Source: JADGQM01 sp964441945
GTDB taxonomy: Bacteria; Desulfobacterota; Syntrophobacteria; Syntrophobacterales; Syntrophobacteraceae
Direction of reading: 5' to 3'
Length of the DNA stretch: 64,000 nucleotides
Assembly: GCA_964441945.1 (NCBI GenBank)
Contig: CAYTWB010000008.1
Span: 1 to 64,000, forward strand
Below, piece after piece: positions 8,566-15,522 of the stretch. A program made the position numbers and the translations under genes. Each line of letters begins with the position of its first letter. The stretch's first letter is position 1. The notes under the pieces were generated by a model. The model saw nothing but the letters and a program-made list of their open reading frames with translations. It was not told the DNA's origin and did no database searches.

Positions 8566-9447
8566 TCAACTCGCAGCCGCGTTGACTCTACCCAAAACGG
8601 TCCAGGGGCTGATATTCAGCTTACGGAGCCCGATAGCCTTCTCCGGCAGTTCCATGGCGAAGCCGATCAGCTGGGTGAAGTAGAACACCGGCATTTCGAA
8701 GCCCATATTCAGGGCACGATTGATTTGCCCCTGGCGCAGATCGAGATTCATCTGGCACATGGGACAGGCCACGACGACGGCATCCGCACCGCAATCCCGG
8801 GCGCAGCTGAGGATTTTCCCCGAGAGGTTCACCACAACGTTATTGAAAGGCACTCCGAAGGAAGCGCCGCAGCATTCCACCTTGAGGGGAAACGCCACTA
8901 TCTCGGCGCCAAGAGCTGCGAGAAGCCCGTCCATGGCCGTTGGGTTTTCCGGATCGTCAAAGGCCATCAGCTCCGGAGGGCGATTCATGATGCAGCCGTA
9001 GTATGCAGCCAGCCGGAGACCTCCGAGAGGACGGCGCACGGCGGCGGCTACGGCCTCGACTCCTGCCCGCTCCACCAGCGCCTGGAGCATGGATATGCTG
9101 GATACGGAGCCGTTATACGGGCGGTCCAGAAGCCGGTTGACACCGGATCGAAAGGCCGGCTGCCGCATGCGATGAGCAGCCGTTCTCAGGTTCTTGAGGC
9201 AGCTCGGGCAGGGCGTAACGATCTGATCCAAACCCATGTCCGCCACCAGGGCCAGGTTCCGGGCGGAGAAGGCGGCGGAGAGAGTATGATCCACGGTATG
9301 GGCCGGGCTGGAGCCGCAGCAGCTCCAGTCCGGAATGTCGACGAGGGTCAAGCCCAGGGCGGCACCCACCGCACGTGTCGAGCTGTCATATTCCAGTGAA
9401 GTTCCAAGCCCCGAACATCCTGGATAGTAGGCAAAGGTATCGCTCAT
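8566..9447 (-). CDS. hdrB: Heterodisulfide reductase subunit B
   Basis: Catalytic disulfide-reducing subunit. Both CCG domains that bind the noncubane [4Fe-4S] clusters are present: one starting YYPGCSGLGTS and containing SCCGSS, the other containing ECCGAS and ending ACPMCQMNLD. In methanogens the substrate is CoM-S-S-CoB. In anaerobic bacteria it is thought to be DsrC or another protein disulfide. The ATG at 9447 overlaps the hdrC stop as ATGA (9444-9447), which decides the start against longer upstream readings. Length is 293 residues, as expected. Confidence 0.92.
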   Translation of the reverse strand: MSDTFAYYPGCSGLGTSLEYDSSTRAVGAALGLTLVDIPDWSCCGSSPAHTVDHTLSAAFSARNLALVADMGLDQIVTPCPSCLKNLRTAAHRMRQPAFRSGVNRLLDRPYNGSVSSISMLQALVERAGVEAVAAAVRRPLGGLRLAAYYGCIMNRPPELMAFDDPENPTAMDGLLAALGAEIVAFPLKVECCGASFGVPFNNVVVNLSGKILSCARDCGADAVVVACPMCQMNLDLRQGQINRALNMGFEMPVFYFTQLIGFAMELPEKAIGLRKLNISPWTVLGRVNAAAS

Positions 9448-10004
9448 GAGGGGACCTCCTCGTGGAATCGTTTGAAGATCCCCGCAATCTCGGCCCTGCC
9501 TTTGATCTTGTGAGGTCTGAGCGAGAGCTTGCCTTTGGGAAGGATGCGAGGACCAAGGTCCATATCGGTCAGCACGCGGCCGGTTTTCGCGATATAGCCG
9601 CTCATGAGGCCCAGTTCGAAGACCCGACCGTGGGCTTCGAGCGATTGCAGGAAGCTGTCCCGGAACTTTTTCACCCGGCTGACCGTTGCGATTCCCTTGC
9701 GCCCGGCCATATGCCTGAGAACGTCCATCACCCGAGCGACATCGATCTGGTTGGGGCAACGGGTGGTACAGGATTCACAGGTAGCACAAAGCCAGATGGA
9801 CCTGCTGCTGAGGGCTGCTTCCTTCTGTCCGGTCTGTACCAGGCGCATGATCCGGCTGACTGGAACGTCGTAGACGAAGCTATAAGGACAACCGGCTGTG
9901 CAGTTGCCGCACTGGTAACACTGGTTGATCTGCTGTTCCGATTCTTTTTCTACCGCAAGAATGAATTCCTTGTCGAACTGGTGCGAGAGATTGATCGTAT
10001 CCAT
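9444..10004 (-). CDS. hdrC: Heterodisulfide reductase subunit C
   Basis: Small electron-transfer subunit linking HdrA and HdrB. Two ferredoxin-type motifs are seen, CYQCGNCTAGCPYS and CATCESCTTRCPNQID, followed by a helical region (ARVMDVLRHMAGRKG). The ATG at 10004 begins MDTINLSHQFDKEF. It lies after a G-rich stretch and gives 186 residues, the usual size. This is the first gene of the minus-strand Hdr-Flox operon. About 150 bp upstream lies a terminator that isolates it from the His-rich protein gene. Confidence 0.9.
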   Translation of the reverse strand: MDTINLSHQFDKEFILAVEKESEQQINQCYQCGNCTAGCPYSFVYDVPVSRIMRLVQTGQKEAALSSRSIWLCATCESCTTRCPNQIDVARVMDVLRHMAGRKGIATVSRVKKFRDSFLQSLEAHGRVFELGLMSGYIAKTGRVLTDMDLGPRILPKGKLSLRPHKIKGRAEIAGIFKRFHEEVPS

Positions 10005-10154
10005 ACACAACCCCGTCTCTTGATAGTGAATAAAGGATGTGAAACCACCCGAGTCGAAATCGGTCGCCGTCCTCCTTTCCGCCTTCCAGGCCGATGTGCC
10101 GGGAAAGGCCCAGCCGAGCAACGCCGGCGACAAACCAGCGTTCAAGGGTTTGGA

Positions 10155-10196
10155 AGAAAAAAAGGCCAAAGACAGCTTCACGCTGCCTTTGGCCTT
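10155..10196 (-). terminator. Intrinsic terminator (minus strand)
   Basis: A 15-base arm at 10162-10176 pairs with 10182-10196 with a single mismatch around a 5-base loop. Read on the minus strand it is followed by a run of seven T. It would end transcription coming from the fmdE/His-rich genes before the Hdr-Flox promoter region (10005-10160). Confidence 0.8.
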
Positions 10197-10443
10197 CTTG
10201 ACCCGAATAAAACGTTATTTGCAGTTCTTGTCAGATCAGAACATCAAGCTTCAGAGCTCAAGGTTGCCGTTATGCCGGCGGGGCGGTCCAAACCTTTTCC
10301 CGGCCATGAAACACCCCGCCGCTGAGTACTGGTCTGCATCAATGAGTGTTCAAATGTCCATTCGTCATACCGGTAAATCTAGGCCGGTATGGCGGCCGGG
10401 GGTATGAGGAGCACTTCATTCTGCGGTGTGGTTCAGGGCCTAT

Positions 10444-10749
10444 TCATAGGGCTTTCAACTGAACCAGAGCCTGTTCCAGGTGTTCATTCTGACGGATTAT
10501 GCAAGCCATGGCCGCTCGGATCTGCCGTGCGGCCTCCTCTCCCCCCACTGCGACGGCAGTGTCCGCCAGCTCCCTGTAATGATCCGCATGCTCGCTGTTA
10601 TGTTTCAGAAAGCGATCGATGCGGATGATCAGTTTTTCTTTTGCTGAGAGGGACAAGGCCTTGACCGGTCCGATAGCATGCTCGCAGCAATGGTCATCCG
10701 GCCCATGATGGTGATGGCGACCCTGCTCTTCTGAAAGCTGATGGTCCAT
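10444..10749 (-). CDS. Small histidine-rich protein of unknown function
   Basis: A 101-residue protein with a metal-binding-looking N-terminus (GRHHHHGPDDHCCEHAIGP) and a predicted all-helical remainder (FLKHNSEHADHYRELADTA...). I do not recognise a named family with certainty. His/Cys-rich leaders of this sort occur in nickel chaperones. The ATG at 10749 follows an AGGAGTTAAG-like site. It is downstream of fmdE on the same strand and opposite cooT, so a role in metal supply is plausible, but this is inference from composition and neighbours. Confidence 0.6.
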   Translation of the reverse strand: MDHQLSEEQGRHHHHGPDDHCCEHAIGPVKALSLSAKEKLIIRIDRFLKHNSEHADHYRELADTAVAVGGEEAARQIRAAMACIIRQNEHLEQALVQLKAL

Positions 10750-10841
10750 CTTAACTCCTCTTTTTCTGGGCAGGTTAAACCGGATATCAGGTAAAGGGTT
10801 AACGGCAAAAGACCCTCCCTGCAACCCGCAGAGCCGCTCTG

Positions 10842-11801
10842 TCAGTGCAGGCCCTGGTCTCTACCCGAACCGTTGAGCAAATGGAAACAAGGAAGACAGT
10901 AGGGCTTCCCCTGGAAGCGAATAACTCGTTCCAGCAACACGCCTTCCCCACAGCACGAGCAGGGTAGGTAGGCCGGAGCGTATTCCAGGGTCTGGGGTAC
11001 GGCCTCGGCTTCATGGACTTCGAACAGGTCCTGGGGACGGGTTGTGAGCAGCTTGTTCACACGACCATCCAGAAGCCTTTGAAAATCCACCACCTCATCC
11101 AGAGTGATTCGATTGCAGCGGGTCTTCTCATCGAGGACGCTGTACTCGGGTTCATCATCGAAGTGCTGAAGCTTCAGTCGCAACGATAAACTCTTGTTCC
11201 TTTGCCGGGCAATGAAGGTGTAGTTGTGCTTGCCGATATCCAGGATTTGGAGACACTGGTTGCCGACGGTCACACCTAACAGCACCTGAAGCGCATCCAA
11301 GGCGGAAGTGCTGTTTTCTGCAACGACCGAGATCCGGCCTTTGGGCTCATCTTGCGGGAAAAGCAACTCCTGAGCATACTCACACGCTTTCATGCCGATC
11401 ACCAGCTCGGGGCACAGGTGACCATGGAAATCCACCACTCTTTTGACGGCCATATTCACCAGCATTTTTCTCTCATTCCTGTACAAGGTCATTAGTTCCC
11501 TGTCACTCAAAATCCTGAAACTGAGCACCCAGCGGCATTCGCTGAGCTTGCTTCCCTGCCTCCGTTGATCCAGATAGAGGAAGAAGACCTCGTCCTTTGC
11601 CGTCTTGACCAGGAAGCCGCCTGGAAAGGTATCCCGGTGCATTGGAAAGCGTCCAAGGGTCTCGCGGACGAGGTGCTTTTCTCGTCCGTAACGGAAACAC
11701 AATGGAACCTGCAGGATGCTGTCGAAATCCACCGTCACGTGCTGCTGAATATAGCTCAGCTCATTGAAGCGAATGGCTCTCAATGCCTCTGACGCATTCA
11801 T
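10842..11801 (-). CDS. FmdE-family protein with C-terminal zinc ribbon
   Basis: A 319-residue protein whose middle carries the FmdE signature (VVDFHGHLCPELVIGMKACEYA) followed by a conserved segment ALDALQVLLGVTVGNQCL. A C-terminal zinc ribbon (CSCCGEGVLLERVIRFQGKPYCLPC) completes the common FmdE architecture. The first 110 residues (MNASEALRAIRFNELSY...) form an extra domain that I do not recognise. FmdE proteins are encoded with molybdenum/tungsten formylmethanofuran and formate dehydrogenases and are thought to act in metal-cofactor delivery. The start is the ATG at 11801, after GGGAGAT. No partner enzyme is encoded nearby. Confidence 0.75.
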   Translation of the reverse strand: MNASEALRAIRFNELSYIQQHVTVDFDSILQVPLCFRYGREKHLVRETLGRFPMHRDTFPGGFLVKTAKDEVFFLYLDQRRQGSKLSECRWVLSFRILSDRELMTLYRNERKMLVNMAVKRVVDFHGHLCPELVIGMKACEYAQELLFPQDEPKGRISVVAENSTSALDALQVLLGVTVGNQCLQILDIGKHNYTFIARQRNKSLSLRLKLQHFDDEPEYSVLDEKTRCNRITLDEVVDFQRLLDGRVNKLLTTRPQDLFEVHEAEAVPQTLEYAPAYLPCSCCGEGVLLERVIRFQGKPYCLPCFHLLNGSGRDQGLH

Positions 11802-12064
11802 GCGAAATCTCCCATGCAGGAGGTCCAGGAAAATGTGCAAGGTTCTGGGCGGACTATGCCTTGAAAAGGATAGGGCCCGCAAGACCAATGGGTGTCTCAC
11901 CCACCAAAGCCTTCCAGGCCTTATTGTGATAAAAGCAGCTTTCCGGTTTTTCTAGCAGGGAACGACGGCGAAGACCCTTTTGCTGTGCTTGTGGAAAGGA
12001 AATAACCTCTCCGACATTCAAGTCAACCCGGCCGAGAAGCCTTCCTGGCCATTTATAGAGAGGA

Positions 12065-12120
12065 AGAGAAGCATTGAGGTCTTGTTAACCTCAGCCTTCA
12101 TGGCTGAAGGTTGCTTCTTT
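12065..12120 (+). ncRNA. Predicted three-way-junction RNA upstream of cooT
   Basis: Hand folding gives a closing stem 12065-12073/12112-12120 (9 bp including one G-U), an arm 12075-12080/12088-12093 (6 bp, 7-base loop) and an arm 12095-12100/12105-12110 (6 bp, TGGC tetraloop). Only three bases are unpaired at the junction. The G-U pair is compatible with the plus strand and becomes a mismatch on the minus strand. It matches no riboswitch that I can name. It could be a regulatory leader element or a small RNA. Confidence 0.4.
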
Positions 12121-12218
12121 CTAGCATCCGACGAGGGTCTGCGCAAGGGGAAAAACGCGGGACTTCGTCTTTCCGAGTTCAACCCGGTCCCTGCAGGCAG
12201 GAAAGCCTCATTAAAGCA

Positions 12219-12246
12219 TTGACACAAGGACAGGCTTTGCTTTATC
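12219..12246 (+). promoter_or_regulatory. Possible sigma-70 promoter upstream of cooT
   Basis: A perfect TTGACA (12219-12224) is followed after 16 bases by TTTATC, a poor match to the -10 consensus. It points toward cooT, about 260 bp downstream. The -35 is good and the -10 weak. Confidence 0.3.
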
Positions 12247-12505
12247 AAAACAGAGGTTTCTGTCTGCTTTTGATTCAGCGCTGCAGCATGAAGCTGCAGC
12301 CCTTCCCTCTTCGAAACCTCAATCCAATCCAGCCAGGAAGGCTTTGACGGGGAGTTACGCCTGTCCGGTCTACCGGTCTTTTTGTGTCACGAGACCGGTC
12401 CTTGATCCGTTTGACCGGGAGGCTATGTCTTGCGGCCCGGGTGGGGACATCATTCCAGGCGGCAACTCCGAACAACCGAATTGACGGGAAAGGAGGACGA
12501 TAACC

Positions 12506-12694
12506 GTGTGTGAAGCCAATGCATATCTTATGAAAGACGGTGAAGAGGAGCTCATCATGAAGAGTGTCGACATCCTGCGGCCGGAAAACGGCAGCATCTA
12601 TCTTCAGGATGTTTTTGGCCAACAGCGGTGGGTGAATGCACGCATCAAGGAGATGAATCTCGTCGAGCATCGGATAGTTTTCGTGGAAGACTAA
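12506..12694 (+). CDS. CooT-family nickel-binding protein
   Basis: A 62-residue protein, the normal size for CooT, starting MCEANAYLMKDGEEEL and ending IKEMNLVEHRIVFVED. CooT forms a small beta-barrel dimer, and its N-terminal Cys2 binds one nickel ion per dimer for carbon monoxide dehydrogenase maturation. Cys2 is present here. The start is a GTG at 12506, directly preceded by AGGAGG (12490-12495). It is followed 22 bp later by a DUF3842 gene on the same strand. No carbon monoxide dehydrogenase gene lies in the window. Confidence 0.8.
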   Translation: MCEANAYLMKDGEEELIMKSVDILRPENGSIYLQDVFGQQRWVNARIKEMNLVEHRIVFVED

Positions 12695-12716
12695 ACCATT
12701 GCGAGGAGAGCGGTTC

Positions 12717-13145
12717 ATGCGGCTGGCAGTGATTGATGGTCAAAGCGCCGGCCTCGGCTGCGCGGTCATCAGAGAAATCCGGCGGACTTGCGGGAACGAA
12801 ATCGAAATATGGGCCCTCGGTGCCAATGACGTTGCAACAAGCCAGATGATGAAAGCAGGGGCCAACCGGGGAGCGACCGGCGAAAGACCAATCTGCGATG
12901 CCGTCCGCCAGGTGGATATCATCATCGGTTCCCTTGCCATTCTTGTCAGCAATGCCATGATGGGCGAAATCACCCCGTCCATGGCGGTGGCCACGGGTTA
13001 TTCAAGGGCGTTGAAGCTTTTGCTGCCCCTTCTTGAAGGGCCCGTATCCGTTGTCGGGGCCGTCATTTCCCCCCTGCCTCACCTTCTTGGCATGCTGATC
13101 AGCGAACACCTGGCCGCAGTCCTGAATGTCGAGAGACGTGGATGA
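12717..13145 (+). CDS. DUF3842 family protein
   Basis: A 142-residue protein of the uncharacterised DUF3842 family, recognised from the opening RLAVIDGQSAGLGCAVI (a Rossmann-like nucleotide-binding start) and the later ALGANDVATSQMMKAGA and VDIIIGSLAILVSNAMMGEITP. The ATG at 12717 is preceded by GCGAGGAGAG. An upstream ATG at 12699 has no site. Members are often next to cooT-type genes, and the 22-bp spacing here indicates one transcript. The biochemical function is not known to me. Confidence 0.72.
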   Translation: MRLAVIDGQSAGLGCAVIREIRRTCGNEIEIWALGANDVATSQMMKAGANRGATGERPICDAVRQVDIIIGSLAILVSNAMMGEITPSMAVATGYSRALKLLLPLLEGPVSVVGAVISPLPHLLGMLISEHLAAVLNVERRG

Positions 13146-13162
13146 GCCCCCGGCCAACGGAA

Positions 13163-13690
13163 TCAGGCTGTTGTGTCTATGACCGCCAGCTGATGAATGG
13201 ATGAAAGCCTGTAAGCCGCTTCGGGGAGGAATCCTCTTCGAAAGAGGCGTTCCTTCACCATGCCGACCACTTTTCTCAAGGCCTTGCGCACTGCTGAAGA
13301 GATGCGAAGACCTTCCACCGTGCCGGGCTCGACCCACAAGAACAGCAACTCGTCAGGAGAATACCCCCCGAGCTCGGCCCTTGTGAGCGAGTAAGCCAGC
13401 AACCGCATCGAGTGAGACTGTTCGCCAAGCCATGAGATGTTTCGATGAAACGTCTCTTTTTCCCAACAGTGGACACTCCCTGCACTTCCCCCTGTGCAGA
13501 GACCCCCAACAACGACGGCGAGCTCCATTTCGGCACAGTAAGCTCCGGCATAGTGCAGGTTTGCCCCCACATAGCAAAGCTCAACGGTATCACCCAGCGG
13601 TTCCTGACAAAGGGCATCCACGACATAACATCCGAAACCGAGATCTCCTTTGAAGATGTCTCCAAACCCGACAATTGAAGTCCTCTTCAC
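13163..13690 (-). CDS. Divergent hydrogenase maturation protease (HycI/HyaD-like)
   Basis: A 175-residue protein beginning TSIVGFGDIFKGDLGFGCYVVDAL, which matches the N-terminal motif of the peptidase M52 family that trims the C-terminus of the nickel-iron hydrogenase large subunit after metal insertion. The second metal ligand of the family, the Asp in a VDAxxxGGxPG-type motif, seems replaced: the segment reads VVVGGLCTGGSAGS. A histidine in EQSHSMRLLAY may be the third ligand. It may therefore be catalytically altered. It is encoded opposite the DUF3842 gene, with no hydrogenase structural gene in the window. Confidence 0.65.
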   Translation of the reverse strand: MKRTSIVGFGDIFKGDLGFGCYVVDALCQEPLGDTVELCYVGANLHYAGAYCAEMELAVVVGGLCTGGSAGSVHCWEKETFHRNISWLGEQSHSMRLLAYSLTRAELGGYSPDELLFLWVEPGTVEGLRISSAVRKALRKVVGMVKERLFRRGFLPEAAYRLSSIHQLAVIDTTA

Positions 13691-13741
13691 AACGCCTCCT
13701 GTGATCCCAGCTGCTGAGAGGATCGATTCGGTACCGGGAGT

Positions 13742-14854
13742 TCATCGATTGGCAACGGCAAAGAGATTGATCTCATCCAGATACCCATTCATCCGGTTGA
13801 TGAACTCCGCTTTTGATATAACACGCACGGTACGAAGAAACGACTTGACCATCCTGGCGAAGAAGACCTCAACGAGATTCAACAATAGCCCATCAGTGCG
13901 CGCATCATCGACTTCAAAGCGATTGGGGTATGCCTTGAACGCCTGCATGTTGACCCGCGATGCGGCAGTGGTGCCATTGCCCGGCACCATTCTGATCCTC
14001 CAGTCTGAGGGGTAGTAATTATCAACCAGTTTCAGAAGCTCGTCGAGCCGTTCACTATTGCTTTGGTCTTGAACGAGAGCGATGATTCGGCCGTCGTGAA
14101 GGTCAATACCGGCCGTGAGCACCACTGAATCGGTCGGCGCTCGGTGGTTGTTTTGAAACCACAGGGGGTGGGAATTGGGACCTGGAGTCAGATCAGCGGT
14201 CATGACGGTGTTCGTCCAGGTGAAGGTCCCGGTTCCCTGCAAGTCTTCGATTCCTGTCTGCCGGAGCGGGATCGCAGGGCTGCTTTGCCGGAATAGCTGG
14301 ATTTCCCTGGCAATGATCAGAATCGAAGCAACCCCTTCCCTGGGCTGAAGGCTGTGTTTGTCAAAGTAGTAAGCAACGTTGTGGGGACTGTTTGACGACT
14401 CTTTAATGATGTTGCGCACGAGGGTTTTAGAGACCTTTTGAAGAGAAGGATGACCGTTCCTCAGGGCGTAATACCTGATGTGCTTGGTCAGCTGGCTCAG
14501 CATCCAGACCTCCGAGTCATATCCGTGGTCTGTCGGGCTGGAGCAGGCGAGCTCCATGACCCAGGCTTTGTCTTCGGTCGTTACGACGGGAGGACGTCCC
14601 GGGCGGCAGAGGTCCTGGATCGCAGCATCAATCCCTCCGGACAAAGCCTTGTCGATGCAAAGCTGGACCGTAGGACGAGTCACCCCTTCTCTGCGCGCGA
14701 TGGCACTGATGGTTTCCCCGCGATTGTATCGCAACAGCATCCGGGCTCGCACCACGGCGGAACGCGGGCCGTTGCGGGAGGACATGATCCTCTGAAGCCT
14801 CTGGGTCTCTTCTTCACTCAAGACGATAGCTTTACGCTTTAGAGCAACCGACAT
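13742..14854 (-). CDS. IS630-like transposase with degenerate catalytic triad
   Basis: A 370-residue uninterrupted protein of the IS630/Tc1 superfamily. The N-terminal helix-turn-helix (ISAIARREGVTRPTVQLCI) and a second wHTH-like region are intact. In the DDE domain, the glutamate is present in LNLVEVFFARM, but the segment that normally carries the first Asp (VDEK-like) reads IIAREIQLF, and the one with the second Asp (LDNxxTH-like) reads VPGNGTTAAS. No clear terminal inverted repeats or target duplication were seen at 13690-13742 or 14855-15060. The ATG at 14854 follows GGAGGAGAG. It may be a decaying insertion or a domesticated DNA-binding protein. Confidence 0.75.
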   Translation of the reverse strand: MSVALKRKAIVLSEEETQRLQRIMSSRNGPRSAVVRARMLLRYNRGETISAIARREGVTRPTVQLCIDKALSGGIDAAIQDLCRPGRPPVVTTEDKAWVMELACSSPTDHGYDSEVWMLSQLTKHIRYYALRNGHPSLQKVSKTLVRNIIKESSNSPHNVAYYFDKHSLQPREGVASILIIAREIQLFRQSSPAIPLRQTGIEDLQGTGTFTWTNTVMTADLTPGPNSHPLWFQNNHRAPTDSVVLTAGIDLHDGRIIALVQDQSNSERLDELLKLVDNYYPSDWRIRMVPGNGTTAASRVNMQAFKAYPNRFEVDDARTDGLLLNLVEVFFARMVKSFLRTVRVISKAEFINRMNGYLDEINLFAVANR

Positions 14855-15522
14855 CCAACTCTCCTCCAACATCGGCAGGCAGCCGGCGATGAGGGACCAC
14901 CAAGAGGCTATTTCAAAATGGCACAAAGGCCGTTGAACGCCATTCCGGCAAAAGCCCATGCACGTCAATTTAAGAGGATTCGAGTGACCTTTCGAATACA
15001 TAGGGCTCCGGCTGCCAACACACACCGTCACCCCGGCAGGCATTTAGCCTCTGAGACAGTCTCTAAATGAATCCATGCCCTCGTCGTTTTGACCTTCGAC
15101 CTGCTCGATAGACACCAGGTAAACAGCCCGTGCACCGGGCGCACAAAAAAAAGACCGGCATTGCTGCCGGCCTTCATGACCAAATCTTAAATCGTATCAA
15201 TTATTTTTATGGGGCAACCGCCCTTTGCCCAGATTCCCTGAGCCGAACGACTGAAGCTTCAACTTCAAATGACTCGGTTCGTATACGTCAACGGCGTGCG
15301 GGTGTCAATGAATAAATGGAATGAGAACAACATGAGGAGCTGAAGAATGAGGATCCAGATATCAAGGGAAATACCCGGGCAAGGGGTCGTTTGAGTTGCC
15401 TCAATGGGTGCGGTTAGGTTCCCCGGCAGAAAGGATGATCAAGGCCCTCCGGCAAGCAGAAGGCCCGTGCGGGTTTGAAAAGCCTCTCCCGGTCGATGAA
15501 TGCGGGTGGCTCCAAAAGATCT
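14855..15522. other. 670-bp non-coding region between transposase gene and trpB2
   Basis: No supported gene. It contains a minus-strand terminator (15145-15174), a 6-bp hairpin of GGGCAA/TTGCCC type near 15212-15230, and an inverted repeat around 15041-15069 (CATTTAG with CTAAATG around a GAGACAGTCTC palindrome) that may be a relic of an insertion-sequence end. Short open frames at 15130-15315 and 15396-15596 lack ribosome-binding sites. Confidence 0.55.
15145..15174 (-). terminator. Intrinsic terminator (minus strand)
   Basis: A 10-base arm (15151-15160) pairs with 15165-15174 around a 4-base loop. On the minus strand all ten pairs form if one is a G-U, and eight T follow. It lies about 350 bp beyond the trpB2 stop and would end that transcript. 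Confidence 0.8.

Larger units (their letters stand above)
11802..12505. other. 700-bp non-coding region between divergent fmdE and cooT
   Basis: No convincing gene. Short open frames in 11980-12347 lack ribosome-binding sites and family features. The region holds a compact three-way-junction fold (12065-12120), a TTGACA-containing promoter-like sequence (12219-12246), a 7-bp hairpin around 12280-12300, and repeats of the CCGGTC type at about 12367-12402. Divergent promoters for fmdE and cooT must lie here. The density of inverted repeats suggests a structured leader for cooT. Confidence 0.6.

Noticed and set aside
11980..12347. Several 60-80 codon frames between fmdE and cooT
   Set aside because: They overlap one another on both strands, lack ribosome-binding sites and coincide with inverted repeats. 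The region is better explained as a structured non-coding leader.
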